64,000 bases of DNA from Chryseobacterium sp. (GCA_031277615.1 JAITMC010000002.1:279610-343609), one strand, 5' to 3'; shown: positions 34,758-43,636, counted from the stretch's first letter. Program-made: numbers and translations. The notes: generated from the sequence alone by a model not told the origin.

Positions 34758-36539
34758 ATGAAACTCAAACATACCTTAATCATCTTATTTCCCACATTTT
34801 TATTCTCACAAAATTTTCCTTATCAACGGCAATGGGGCACTTATTTAGGAGGGGCCAACACCAGAATTTCCCAGGTTCATGAAGACCCTCAAACCCAGTC
34901 TGTTTCCGTCTATGGATATACAGAATACCCCATTATTACAACGGCTCCCCCTTTAGATTACTACAACCAGTTTGTTAGTCCGGGAGGGCATCCCTTCACC
35001 TATTCAACAGAGAATAATTTTAGCAATATGTTCTCCGGAAAGCTTTCTTCAACCGGAAATATGCTTCTTTCAGAATATCCTTTTTCGGGAAAAAAAATAT
35101 ATTTTAAAGACGAACCAGAAAATGTTTACATAATAAGTGAAAACATATCCACCTCTCCTCTGCCTTCAGGTGTCTGGCTTTCCAATCCTGTAACCGATAA
35201 AGACGGGATTCTTTCAAAATATGATGTTAATAACAATCTTTTATGGAGAACCTATATTCCAGGGAAAGTAAGCTCTACTATTGCCACAGACAGTGAAGGA
35301 AATATATATATAACCGGAACAACCTCCTGGCAGAATTTAGGAGATCCTGAGACATTTCAGCCTGATTTTACAGTTGTTCCTGATTTTTTTGGATCACCAC
35401 TTCCTAATTCTTATATCGTAAAGCTTAATCCTCAGGGGCAAAAAATATGGGCGACTTACACTCCTTCCAAAGAAATTTTAAACATTCATGCCTATCAGGA
35501 TAATATATATATTTCAGGTTATAACGATCTTGATCAGACTAATTCTGCTCTCGCCACACCCGGAGCATTCCAGATTGAAAAGTCAGGGCAATTCCTTTCT
35601 AAAATTAACGGAAATACCGGAAAAAGAATCTGGGGCACTTACTATGGTATTCCTCATACGGATTCCGGAAGTATTACCGGTATCAAAACAACATCCAGCG
35701 GTATTTATCTTTCAGGAACCACTATAATTCCCAGCACTTATTATGCAACTTCAGGAGCTTACAAGCAGGAAGCTACAGATCCTTTTGATTTATTTTTAGT
35801 AAAATTCAATGATAACGGACAACAGGAATGGGGTACTTATCTGGGCAGTAATGGCTATGATTTTGCAAACTCCTACGGCAGTATTGATGTAAAGAATGAC
35901 AGGATACTGATCTCAGGAGCTACTTTTGGGGCCAGTAATAATATTGCATCAGCGGGAGCTTTTGTTTCTACAAGGCCAAACCCAACCAGGAGGGATATAT
36001 TTTTCTCTATGTTCGGTACTTCCGGCTCTCATATTTTCACCTCTTATTATGGTGGCCCAAACAATAACTTAGGTGATAATATTGTAAATGACTCCGAAAT
36101 TGCCTGTAAATTTTCAGAAAATTCGGATAGCTTTTATCTTTTTGGCACCACAGAAAATACATCGGGATTTACAACTCCCAATGCACCTCTGCAGGATATT
36201 ATTTACCCGCCTAATTCACTGGGAAGAGCTGGATTTCTGATTAAATTCAGTTCAAGGGTTCTTTCTACGTCTGAGACCGGTACATCAACAGATCTGGTGC
36301 TGTACAACAATCCCAATAACGGAAACTTCAGCCTAAAAGGTGGTATTTTAGAAAAGGAATCCTATCTCATTACCATTACCGATATGCCCGGAAGACTGGT
36401 TTACTCTGCTCCAACTTCAAAAAAAGCGGAGGAACATTTTAACCTTGCCGGCAGGCTGGAAACCGGCACTTATCTGTTGACAGTCAGTAAACCGGATAAA
36501 ACTCCTGTAAAAACCTTTAAACTCATCATTAAGAAATAA
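34758..36539 (+). CDS. T9SS-sorted repeat protein, paralog 3 of 3
   Basis: The 593 residues share the layout of the two preceding paralogs: signal peptide MKLKHTLIILFPTFLFSQ, NFPYQRQWGTYLGG start, propeller-like blades and sorting domain ending FKLIIKK. Its sorting domain reads DMPGRLVYS where the other copies have DMSGRL. The C-terminal 90 residues are closer to paralog 2 than to paralog 1. It ends in a clear terminator that closes the cluster. Confidence 0.85.
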   Translation: MKLKHTLIILFPTFLFSQNFPYQRQWGTYLGGANTRISQVHEDPQTQSVSVYGYTEYPIITTAPPLDYYNQFVSPGGHPFTYSTENNFSNMFSGKLSSTGNMLLSEYPFSGKKIYFKDEPENVYIISENISTSPLPSGVWLSNPVTDKDGILSKYDVNNNLLWRTYIPGKVSSTIATDSEGNIYITGTTSWQNLGDPETFQPDFTVVPDFFGSPLPNSYIVKLNPQGQKIWATYTPSKEILNIHAYQDNIYISGYNDLDQTNSALATPGAFQIEKSGQFLSKINGNTGKRIWGTYYGIPHTDSGSITGIKTTSSGIYLSGTTIIPSTYYATSGAYKQEATDPFDLFLVKFNDNGQQEWGTYLGSNGYDFANSYGSIDVKNDRILISGATFGASNNIASAGAFVSTRPNPTRRDIFFSMFGTSGSHIFTSYYGGPNNNLGDNIVNDSEIACKFSENSDSFYLFGTTENTSGFTTPNAPLQDIIYPPNSLGRAGFLIKFSSRVLSTSETGTSTDLVLYNNPNNGNFSLKGGILEKESYLITITDMPGRLVYSAPTSKKAEEHFNLAGRLETGTYLLTVSKPDKTPVKTFKLIIKK

Positions 36540-36550
36540 ATTTCCACCCA

Positions 36551-36586
36551 AAAAAGCACCGTAAAAAAACTTCCGGTGCTTTTTTA
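36551..36586 (+). terminator. terminator of the T9SS cluster
   Basis: AAAAAGCACCG (36551-36561) pairs with CGGTGCTTTTT (36574-36584) around a 12-nt A-rich loop. Confidence 0.85.
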
Positions 36587-36623
36587 TACTTTGAAGCGAA
36601 GCTTGTTGCATCAGTCAGAAGGG

Positions 36624-37151
36624 TTACATTCCTACTACAAAACCGATATTAGGAATCAGGCCGCTTGAAAATATACTTGACCGCTCTTTCCATAATACAT
36701 TGTACATCACTCCGATCTGCATAAAGGAATTACCTCCTATCCTTTGCATATAACCACCGCCAAGGTATAATGCCGTTTCTTCCTTATTGAATTTGTAATC
36801 GTAGAATTTATCTTTATAATTGATGAAATAATGCTGCATATTGGCACCCAGATAGAATGATCTTGCAAAGTAGTAATTAACGAAAGGGCCTACACCAAAC
36901 ATCGTTGATCTGTAGTAATCTGAGGTCTGCCAGGAAACACTTCCCACGACCCCGGCTTCCAGGTCGTTGGTAAGCCTATATCCTACTCTTGGAGAGGCCT
37001 GCAGGTAAAAGGCACTATTGCTTCCGAACCCCAGTCCTATACCGCCACCGAAGGTCCATTTATTGTTTTCCTGCGCCGGTGTGCCTACTGAAATCTGGGA
37101 AAATGCGGGTACTGAAAGCATTATCATCAGAGGAATAATAAATTTTTTCAT
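36624..37151 (-). CDS. outer-membrane beta-barrel protein
   Basis: Signal peptide MKKFIIPLMIMLSVPAFSQ leads a 156-residue mature part with alternating hydrophobic strands and aromatic girdle residues (WTFGGGIGLGFGSNSAFYLQ, GPFVNYYFARSFYLGANMQHY) typical of small eight-stranded OmpA/OmpX-like barrels. No periplasmic domain is attached. Function cannot be told; such proteins are often structural or adhesive. It diverges from mnmA. Confidence 0.82.
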   Translation of the reverse strand: MKKFIIPLMIMLSVPAFSQISVGTPAQENNKWTFGGGIGLGFGSNSAFYLQASPRVGYRLTNDLEAGVVGSVSWQTSDYYRSTMFGVGPFVNYYFARSFYLGANMQHYFINYKDKFYDYKFNKEETALYLGGGYMQRIGGNSFMQIGVMYNVLWKERSSIFSSGLIPNIGFVVGM

Positions 37152-37209
37152 ATAATATCGTTTTTATCAATGTTTAAAATTATGGTTTTTTTACGAATCT
37201 TTTTAATTG

Positions 37210-37217
37210 TATTTTTG
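37210..37217 (+). promoter_or_regulatory. -7 element of mnmA
   Basis: TATTTTTG fits TAnnTTTG and lies 49 bp before the ATG at 37267. Confidence 0.45.
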
Positions 37218-37266
37218 CCGCATCAAACTAAGAACTCCCGTTAAGAGTTTCGTAAAATTGAATATA

Positions 37267-38454
37267 ATGAAAATAGTAGTAGGCCTCTCCGGAGGTGTAG
37301 ACTCCAGTGTTACGGCATATCTGCTGCAACAGCAAGGTCATGAAGTCGTGGCTTTGTTCATGAGAAACTGGAATGACGCATCGGTAACTTTAGAAGATGA
37401 ATGTCCCTGGATTGAGGACAGTAATGACGCCCTGATGGTCGCCCAAAAGCTGGGTATCCCATTTCAGGTGATTGATATGAGCGACCTTTATAAGGAACGT
37501 ATTGTAGATTATATGTTCGCCGAATATGAAAAAGGAAGAACGCCCAACCCGGATGTCCTGTGTAACAGAGAAGTGAAATTCGATGTTTTTATGAAAACGG
37601 CCATGTCTCTTGGTGCTGATAAAGTGGCCACGGGACATTATGCAAGAGTGAATTCCACTTTTGATGAAAACGGAAAAGAGATTTTCCATCTTTTAGCCGG
37701 CAAAGACCATAATAAGGACCAGTCTTATTTTCTGTGCCAGCTGAGCCAGGATCAGCTGTCGAAGGCTTTGTTTCCGATCGGAGAGCTTACCAAGCCTCAG
37801 GTAAGGGAGATTGCTAAAGAAATCGGGCTTGTAACAGCTGATAAAAAAGATTCCCAGGGCTTATGCTTTATCGGGAAAGTCAGCCTTCCCCAGTTTTTAC
37901 AGCAGCAGCTGGTTCCTAAAGAAGGTGAAATTGTTGAAATTTTCAGAGATTCACCACTTTTTGCAGGAGAAACTCCGGAATTCGCGGACAAGCAGGAAGA
38001 GCTTGAATTTTTATCTCAAAAGATCCGTTATCAGAAAGCGGACGGAAAGGTAATCGGAAAGCATCAGGGCGCTCAGTTTTTCACGATCGGGCAAAGCAAA
38101 GGCCTTGGAATCGGCGGACATAAAGAAAGCTGTTTCATCGTCTCCAGAGATATGGAAAACAATATTCTTTTCGTTGGCGAGGGCCACAGTTTCCCGGGAC
38201 TGTACAGAAAAGCCTTAAAAATCGACAATGCCGAGCTGCACTGGGTACGGGAAGACCTGAAGCTTAAAAATGGCGGAACGATGGAAGTAATGGCAAGATT
38301 CAGATACAGACAGCCGTTGCAGAAAGCTGTTCTTTACCAGTTTGAAGATGCTTTTTATGTTGAGTTTGATGAACCACAGTCTGCGATTGCGGAAGGTCAG
38401 TTTGCCTCGTGGTATATTGATGAGGAACTCATTGGAAGCGGAGTAATTTCTTAG
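37267..38454 (+). CDS. mnmA: tRNA-specific 2-thiouridylase
   Basis: MnmA puts sulfur on uridine 34 of tRNA-Lys, -Glu and -Gln. The 395 residues start with the PP-loop [17 protein letters not shown], contain the first catalytic Cys in [14 protein letters not shown] and the second in [11 protein letters not shown], the two that form the persulfide relay. The ATG at 37267 is chosen because the P-loop motif is then near the N-terminus as usual; the open frame further upstream has no support. Confidence 0.95.
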   Translation: MKIVVGLSGGVDSSVTAYLLQQQGHEVVALFMRNWNDASVTLEDECPWIEDSNDALMVAQKLGIPFQVIDMSDLYKERIVDYMFAEYEKGRTPNPDVLCNREVKFDVFMKTAMSLGADKVATGHYARVNSTFDENGKEIFHLLAGKDHNKDQSYFLCQLSQDQLSKALFPIGELTKPQVREIAKEIGLVTADKKDSQGLCFIGKVSLPQFLQQQLVPKEGEIVEIFRDSPLFAGETPEFADKQEELEFLSQKIRYQKADGKVIGKHQGAQFFTIGQSKGLGIGGHKESCFIVSRDMENNILFVGEGHSFPGLYRKALKIDNAELHWVREDLKLKNGGTMEVMARFRYRQPLQKAVLYQFEDAFYVEFDEPQSAIAEGQFASWYIDEELIGSGVIS

Positions 38455-38536
38455 AAATCAATTTTTTTTTAAATTTTTTCTGTAACGTATTTGAGATAGT
38501 CAGACTTACTCTGTAATAACAATAAAAAATACGATT

Positions 38537-38746
38537 ATGAAAACTCATTTAAAAAAACAGTACGCAGAAGCTAACAGTGTTTTACTTTTCCTTGTATCGA
38601 TGCTTTTAGGGTATAACATTTACCAGGAGATCTATCATCCGGAAAAATCAGAGCTGTTTTTATGTGCCGTTCTGGTAGCCCTTACCGGATCTATGATCAG
38701 AAAATACGGTCTTAAAACGGATCAGGAAAATCAGAAAGAACTTTAA
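38537..38746 (+). CDS. small two-helix membrane protein
   Basis: The 69 residues have two hydrophobic segments (about 14-27, SVLLFLVSMLLGYN, and 38-53, LFLCAVLVALTGSM) separated by a short charged loop. There is no recognised family. It has its own terminator behind it. Confidence 0.6.
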   Translation: MKTHLKKQYAEANSVLLFLVSMLLGYNIYQEIYHPEKSELFLCAVLVALTGSMIRKYGLKTDQENQKEL

Positions 38747-38753
38747 TTCATAC

Positions 38754-38787
38754 AACCCGAAGCTTTGGTTTCGGGTTATTTTTTTAT
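38754..38787 (+). terminator. terminator of the small membrane protein gene
   Basis: AACCCGAA (38754-38761) pairs with TTCGGGTT (38770-38777), followed by A and a T-run. Confidence 0.85.
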
Positions 38788-38802
38788 CAGGATCAAAGAA
38801 TT

Positions 38803-39156
38803 TCAGTCTTTAATCTTATGATTGATATGATGATAAATAATAATCAGAATGATAATAACTTCCACGATCATGATCATCACCAGAAATCCAATCGGCTTCC
38901 CAAGATTTATTCCCCGGATCAGCTTGATTAATCCCAGAACCAGAATGAAAAAGAAAAAATAGAGGGTGGTTTTTGGGAAGTTGGCGGTGGATCTTTTCAG
39001 AAGAAAAGCAACCAGACAGGTTCCTGATAAAAGGATCATATAAAATTTCAGAAAGTCCGGTCCTTTCAATATAACCGGGTTAAAGGTCTGTTTTTCGATA
39101 TTCAGCCAGATCATACTGATGATCACCGGGACTGAATGAAGGATTAGATTTTTCAT
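38803..39156 (-). CDS. hypothetical membrane protein
   Basis: From the ATG at 39156 the product is 117 residues with about four hydrophobic segments (LHSVPVIISMIWLNI, FYMILLSGTCLVAFLL, TLYFFFFILVLGLI, GFLVMIMIVEVIIILIII) and a His-rich end (YHHINHK). The reading frame extends further upstream, but that part is only the shadow of the Gly/Cys-rich tail of the neighbouring gene in another frame and was dropped. It follows that gene by 16 bp and is probably cotranscribed. Confidence 0.65.
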   Translation of the reverse strand: MKNLILHSVPVIISMIWLNIEKQTFNPVILKGPDFLKFYMILLSGTCLVAFLLKRSTANFPKTTLYFFFFILVLGLIKLIRGINLGKPIGFLVMIMIVEVIIILIIIYHHINHKIKD

Positions 39157-39172
39157 AATGATATAATTTTTT

Positions 39173-39910
39173 TTAACCTCCACAACCACCGCAGCCTCCA
39201 CAACCTCCTCCACAGCCTCCTCCACCGCAACTGCTCCCGCTGCTTCCTCCGCTACAACTGCTTCCACTACTTTCCCCGGAGCCACCTCCATCTTTATTTC
39301 TGCGGTCACTGGCGTCCTGAAACAGAGCGACTATCACTCCGAAGCTGAAGATTCCCAGAAATGATACCACAATGATGGCAAAGGTAGCGATCACTTCACC
39401 CAGACAGGATGACAAAAGGAACAGCAGGGAAAAAAGCGGGATAACTCTGAGCTTTTTAAGCCAGCTTCTTTCCGGTTTTTCTTTTTTCTCCGGCTGCCAT
39501 ATTTCTTCAGGGGGTTCCTGCAGGAAAATACTTTTGTAGTGGCTTAACGTATCCAGAAACCAGTTCTGATGTTTATTCTGCTCCTGTCCTCCTCCTTTTG
39601 AAGGATGATGATGGAGTTTTCTCCGGAGAATTTCCGGGCAGAATTCCTCCCAGTAGCTCTGGGTGTAAATCAAATGCATATGCCAGACTTTATCTACCGT
39701 CTCACTTGGAGAGGCTCCCTGGGGAAGAATACAGCAGAGATAGACAAACTTTTTATATTCTTCGATTGCTTTTCCGGTAAATTCCAGGCTCCAGTTTTCT
39801 TCTTTGGCCAGTTTTTTTGAGAAAGGAAAACAGGCATTGGAAGCGTCCAGCGAAAACCCCTGAATTCTGTTCCAAAGGGATTCGTCTTTAATAATCATTG
39901 TTGTTTCCAT
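39173..39910 (-). CDS. membrane protein with WHxHL domain and Cys/Gly-rich tail
   Basis: From the ATG at 39910 (an in-frame TTG at 39937 lies within a -7-like sequence) the product has 245 residues. The first ~110 contain VDKVWHMHLIYTQSYWEEFC, a pattern known from glycine-rich-domain (DUF1399-like) proteins. Then come two close hydrophobic segments (residues ~155-200, VIPLFSLLFLLSSCLG and TFAIIVVSFLGIFSFGVIVAL) and a tail of ~40 residues made almost only of Gly, Ser and six Cys with the period CGG at the end. Related proteins with CGG tails exist, but no function is established to my knowledge. The tail could bind metal or be modified. Confidence 0.7.
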   Translation of the reverse strand: METTMIIKDESLWNRIQGFSLDASNACFPFSKKLAKEENWSLEFTGKAIEEYKKFVYLCCILPQGASPSETVDKVWHMHLIYTQSYWEEFCPEILRRKLHHHPSKGGGQEQNKHQNWFLDTLSHYKSIFLQEPPEEIWQPEKKEKPERSWLKKLRVIPLFSLLFLLSSCLGEVIATFAIIVVSFLGIFSFGVIVALFQDASDRRNKDGGGSGESSGSSCSGGSSGSSCGGGGCGGGCGGCGGCGG

Positions 39911-40024
39911 TGTTTTGTCTTTTGTTTTTCTACTCAAATATCAATGGATTTCACAATATAAAAGTCTTTCAAAAATCTTATTTGGTTCGATAAAAATCTT
40001 AAATTAGTCTTACAAAATCAGAAT

Positions 40025-40921
40025 ATGAAAAAAGAGGATCTCCTGCATCTGGAAAAGCTGATGAATTTTCTAGGCCGCCATTTTTTAAAGAAAAATCATT
40101 GGGAAGATGTTACCAAAACCGAATGGGCCTACATCAGCGAGGAACTGAATGAGCTGATAACGGCCAGCCAAAGTGAAAAAGGCATAAAAAAGGCGCCGGA
40201 TCTGCTGGGGTTGAACTACCTGTATGAGCACCTCATCATCAATAAACTAAAAAAATTTAAACTGAATGAAAATGCTGCCCTGAGCCGGCCTAATCTTGCC
40301 AAGCTGAGTACCATCGTTAAAGTGCTGGGATATTCCAGTTATATAGATTTCATCAATTCCAATACAGAAGCATTCAATTTTAATGATCTGAAAATTGACC
40401 TGAACAATGTCAGCCAGAATACGGCACTTTTAGACCGTCTTACCGGATGCTGGTATTCCTATAACAGAAATCTTCCTGAGAATCCGCTTCAGGCCCGTGA
40501 AGACCGTATATGGCGCTCTGCAATGGAAATCTACAAATCTGAAACCACCGGCGAATATTTCATCGAAAGAAGTGGTGGTGACCGCCATAAATATTTCGGG
40601 AAGGTAACGGCTTATTCGGACTACATTTTCATCATCATGAACAGCAATACCTTCATCCGGCAGCGACATTTTATCTCAAGGATAAAAGATATCAAGGAAA
40701 AGCTTAAAAATCCAGAGTACAAGCTCCATGAGTTGCATTTTATAAGTACATGTATCAGTTTTAATCAGGAGCCTATCGCTCTTTTTGAAATTTTTCAGAA
40801 AGCAGACCGAAAGACGTTTATTTCAGATTCGATCAGCTTTCCGATTGACAGTGATGAGATTCCGGCCTCTATCCTGAAACAGCTTGAGGATACAGAATCC
40901 AACAGAATAGATTACAGGTAA
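40025..40921 (+). CDS. hypothetical protein of unknown function
   Basis: The 298-residue soluble protein does not match any family I know. Residues 1-110 are helical and charged (HLEKLMNFLGRHFLKKNHWEDV; KLSTIVKVLGYSSYIDFINS), resembling a compact adaptor or degenerate DNA-binding domain. Residues ~140-270 look like a mixed alpha/beta domain with GCWYSYNRN, GEYFIERSGGDRHKYFGKV and IIMNSNTFIRQR. No signal peptide or membrane segment. It diverges from the WHxHL gene over ~115 bp and converges on the response regulator gene. Confidence 0.65.
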   Translation: MKKEDLLHLEKLMNFLGRHFLKKNHWEDVTKTEWAYISEELNELITASQSEKGIKKAPDLLGLNYLYEHLIINKLKKFKLNENAALSRPNLAKLSTIVKVLGYSSYIDFINSNTEAFNFNDLKIDLNNVSQNTALLDRLTGCWYSYNRNLPENPLQAREDRIWRSAMEIYKSETTGEYFIERSGGDRHKYFGKVTAYSDYIFIIMNSNTFIRQRHFISRIKDIKEKLKNPEYKLHELHFISTCISFNQEPIALFEIFQKADRKTFISDSISFPIDSDEIPASILKQLEDTESNRIDYR

Positions 40922-41019
40922 CTGATGGAGATTGGAAGAAGGATGTTTTTCTTGCTTAAAAATTTATCGATCCAAAATTAACCCTCATACAGCCGTTTGG
41001 CTCATCTGATTCGTAGGGC

Positions 41020-41763
41020 TTATCCAACCAGCCAGTCTTTAAAATCTTTCACCCGGTCCCGGCTTACAGTAATTTCTTCCTGGGGCTGAAAGGCGAGCTC
41101 CACTTTGTAATAAGGCGAGGTATGAATATTCCTGATATGATCGGAATTGATGATAAACTGTCTGTTGGTCCGGAAAAACTTTTTTTCATCCAAAACATCT
41201 TCCAGCTCATCCAACGTAAAATCGGAGGGATAGGTACGCTCATCTGTCTGAAGGTATACAATCTTGTTTTCGCTGAAAAAACAGCTTATTTCATTGGTCT
41301 GTACGATCTTCAGATTGTATCCGATCTTCACCAGAACCCTGGAAAGGGTAGATTTTTCTTTTCTGATAAGCTGTTTGATATCTTCAGAGCCGGTTGTTGT
41401 AGCCGAAGGAATAAATGTTTTGAATTTTTCTACTGCTGCTGCCAGGTCTTCATCCAGAATCGGTTTTAAAAGATAATCGATGCTGTTCAGCTTAAATGCC
41501 TTTAGCGTATACTGATCAAAAGCGGTGGTATAGATGATAAAGCCTTTGGTAGGGATTTTTTCAAAGATATCAAAGGACAGACCGTCTCCCAGTACAATAT
41601 CTGAAAAGATCAGCTGCGGATGTTCATTTTCTGAAAACCAGGCCACTCCTTCTTCTACAGACTCAATTTTAGCAACAACCTCAATATCAGGAAAATTACT
41701 CAGCATACGTTCTAATTTCCTTGAAGCGGGTTTTTCGTCTTCGATAATGACAGTTTTGATCAT
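41020..41763 (-). CDS. LytTR-family response regulator
   Basis: The 247 residues have a receiver domain (acidic pocket EDE at 8-10, phosphorylatable Asp55 in FSDIVLG, Lys in LLKPI) and, from about residue 150, a LytTR DNA-binding domain (ENKIVYLQTDERTYPSDFTLDELEDVL ... FFRTNRQFIINSDHIRNI). Such regulators act downstream of LytS-type kinases; the kinase gene lies 2.2 kb upstream on the same strand. It follows two 2TM genes and is the best candidate to bind the paired 21-bp-spaced sites described for this region. Confidence 0.95.
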   Translation of the reverse strand: MIKTVIIEDEKPASRKLERMLSNFPDIEVVAKIESVEEGVAWFSENEHPQLIFSDIVLGDGLSFDIFEKIPTKGFIIYTTAFDQYTLKAFKLNSIDYLLKPILDEDLAAAVEKFKTFIPSATTTGSEDIKQLIRKEKSTLSRVLVKIGYNLKIVQTNEISCFFSENKIVYLQTDERTYPSDFTLDELEDVLDEKKFFRTNRQFIINSDHIRNIHTSPYYKVELAFQPQEEITVSRDRVKDFKDWLVG

Positions 41764-41829
41764 AGGTTATTGAGTTTTAATTTTAAAAATCCGGAATAAA
41801 ATTAGACAAAAGCAGGGAAATTTTAAAGA

Positions 41830-42102
41830 TCAATTGTTGTTTTTATTTCTTTTAAGTTCCAGCTCCGTCTGTTCTCTTTCCCAAGTGTCATCAAAAACAA
41901 ACAGATTAACAGCTTTTACAGCCAGAACGATTCCCCAGATGGCAATTATTATTGAACCGCCTGTTACAGAGAGATCAAGGGTTCCGTACTTCATGTATTT
42001 TCTGCCCAGAATAATCCCTGTTGCGATCCCGAACCACAGGAGATTTTTATAGAATTTTTTAAGTTTTTCCACTCTTTTGTAAGCATTATCATAGTTGTTC
42101 AT
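41830..42102 (-). CDS. 2TM domain protein A
   Basis: The 90 residues show the 2TM layout: a basic amphipathic start with AYKRVEKLKKFYKNLLWFG, two hydrophobic segments (about 22-37 and 53-70) and the terminal signature DDTWEREQTELELKRNK. It lies between another 2TM gene and the response regulator gene with gaps of 31 and 66 bp. The function of 2TM proteins is not known to me; association with LytTR systems suggests a sensor or modulator role. Confidence 0.85.
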   Translation of the reverse strand: MNNYDNAYKRVEKLKKFYKNLLWFGIATGIILGRKYMKYGTLDLSVTGGSIIIAIWGIVLAVKAVNLFVFDDTWEREQTELELKRNKNNN

Positions 42103-42133
42103 AGTATTCAGTTTTTAAGATTAATATTATATA

Positions 42134-42430
42134 TTATAGTGTTTTTGTGTTTTTCTTTTCTTCCTCCATCAATTGTGCGATCTTTTTATCTTCCCAATCT
42201 TTTCCGATTCCGAAAACGTTTACAGCATGGGCTGCAAGTCCGATTCCCCATCCCAGTGCCGGCCAGAAAAACCATAAATGATTGGGAGCGGTAAGAAGAT
42301 TAAGAGCTACTAAAAAAGGAATAACCAGGCAATAAGAAGTAAGGTTTCCGTAAAACCCTTTCAGTTCTTTTACTCTTTTAACGGCTTTTTCATAAGCAAG
42401 CGTTTCTTTGTTGAATGATACTGTTTCCAT
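42134..42430 (-). CDS. 2TM domain protein B
   Basis: The 98 residues are strikingly similar to the C-terminal domain of the histidine kinase nearby: both have KGFYGNL(I/T)SYC(I/L)VIPFL, LGWGIGLAAH and IGK(N/D)WED(K/R)KI. This is the first gene of the operon that ends with the response regulator, and its promoter carries a 21-bp-spaced pair of TGACTGAANSG sites. Confidence 0.9.
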   Translation of the reverse strand: METVSFNKETLAYEKAVKRVKELKGFYGNLTSYCLVIPFLVALNLLTAPNHLWFFWPALGWGIGLAAHAVNVFGIGKDWEDKKIAQLMEEEKKNTKTL

Positions 42431-42470
42431 AATGATTGAATTTGATAATTGGTTTGTTATTTTTCTGAAT

Positions 42471-42502
42471 CAAAGGTAAGGCAGGAAATAGCCCTCTATC
42501 AA
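42471..42502 (-). promoter_or_regulatory. promoter of the 2TM/response-regulator operon
   Basis: On the minus strand TTG (42502-42500) is followed after 21 bp by TACCTTTG (42478-42471), a TAnnTTTG match 41 bp before the ATG. Confidence 0.55.
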
Positions 42503-42509
42503 CTTTATA

Positions 42510-42541
42510 TGACTGAACGGTAGATTATGATGACTGAATGG
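42510..42541 (-). promoter_or_regulatory. candidate LytTR operator pair 1
   Basis: TGACTGAACGG (42510-42520) and TGACTGAATGG (42531-42541) are direct repeats exactly 21 bp apart, each followed by TARATT. The pair begins 31 bp upstream of the -7 box, just above the -33 region, the usual place for an activator. Sites are written on the plus strand although the gene is on the minus strand. Confidence 0.65.
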
Positions 42542-42722
42542 TAAATTGAAGATGACGGGGATAAATCACGGTCTGAAAAGTCAGGAACAGCGGTAAAAAC
42601 AGGATAAGTTCTTAGAAGCTTTTTTAAATTTCTAAATTTGCTTTTTGTATAACCTTCAATCTTCATTTCAATCACATTCTTTATGCATTTCTTAATAAAA
42701 AGATAATGTACTGATGTATTTT

Positions 42723-42890
42723 ACCACGCAAAGCTTTAGATTCATTATGATTATTTTCAGGAGGCAAAGGATAGAATCAACTCCGTTGATTCATCGAAGC
42801 GTATGGATAATCATACCGCTTCATCAGCGAAGAAGTCGCATCATTTTGCCTACTTAAAATAAAACGGAATTATTCATCAACTTTGCGTCA
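42723..42890. repeat. degenerate dispersed repeat in a 636-bp gene-free stretch
   Basis: The block is bounded by CGCAAAG (42727-42733) and CTTTGCG (42881-42887). Inside lie the perfect palindrome GAATCAACTCCGTTGATTC (42774-42792) and a GAAGCGTATG / CATACCGCTTC hairpin. The palindrome and its flanks recur near 49.75 kb. Apart from this block and the operator pair, the stretch 42542-43066 holds only AT-rich sequence and a 64-codon minus-strand frame (42934-43128) that overlaps the end of the methyltransferase gene and looks accidental. Confidence 0.6.
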
Positions 42891-43066
42891 ATCTTTTTAA
42901 TCAAAAATTCCTGAATACAATGTAAACAGGTTCTTATAAAAAATGGCGGATTTTAATGTAACAGCTTAAAGGATTTATCTGCCTTTTTTCCTTATGAGCG
43001 AGTTGTCGTTTATTTTGTAAATGATAAGCGTATTGCACTCTTTCGGCTGATGGCTGACTTTCTGTG

Positions 43067-43636
43067 TTAATAGATGAACGGAATAAGCTTTTTTGTCTTT
43101 TTCCTGTATTCTGTATATTCTGTTCCAAACTGTTCTACAAGAGCCTGTTCTTCTATTCTGATCCTGTAGGCAAATGCCAAAAACGGAGGAACAAAAGCAA
43201 AAATCAAGGCCAGCCAGTTGTTCAGGTACAGACCCAGGCCCAATGATGTTAACAGGGAAAATGCATAGGAAGGATGTCTGAGGTATTTATAAAAGCCTTC
43301 TTTTTTTATTTTGTGATCTTCCCTGATCGTCACATCTACGGTAAAATATTTTCCCAGTGATCTGATGATGACGAATCTCAGAATAATTCCGATGATGATT
43401 AATGCTTCTCCGAAATACGGAATCCAGCTTCCTTTACTGATCGGGAAACTCGTAAGAGAAGAGATGGCTAGTGATGCTGCAATGGAAAACGGGATAGCCA
43501 GCCATAAAATATTGAGGCTGGACTTATCTTTATTTTTCGGGTCTTCTTTTTTGGATTTGAGGATGTTTTTATAGAGAAACTCACTCAGAAACCAGGCGGC
43601 CATTGAAATATAGAAGATCATCTGTAAAAGATTCAT
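43067..43636 (-). CDS. isoprenylcysteine carboxyl methyltransferase-like membrane protein
   Basis: The 189 residues carry four or five membrane segments and the SAM-binding ICMT/PEMT-like signature YKYLRHPSYAFSLLTSLGLGL, followed by RIRIEEQALVEQFGTEYTEY with the conserved Glu. Bacterial members methylate lipids or unknown small molecules. It lies between two 2TM genes in the kinase operon. Confidence 0.88.
   Translation of the reverse strand: MNLLQMIFYISMAAWFLSEFLYKNILKSKKEDPKNKDKSSLNILWLAIPFSIAASLAISSLTSFPISKGSWIPYFGEALIIIGIILRFVIIRSLGKYFTVDVTIREDHKIKKEGFYKYLRHPSYAFSLLTSLGLGLYLNNWLALIFAFVPPFLAFAYRIRIEEQALVEQFGTEYTEYRKKTKKLIPFIY

Noticed and set aside
39157-39309. Upstream extension of the 117-residue membrane protein with Ala/Val/Glu-rich sequence
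   Set aside because: It is the out-of-frame shadow of the Gly/Cys-rich tail of the WHxHL gene; the ATG at 39156 starts a sensible membrane protein.
42934-43128. 64-codon minus-strand reading frame beside the ICMT-like gene
   Set aside because: It overlaps the end of that gene in another frame, has no motif and an irregular composition.
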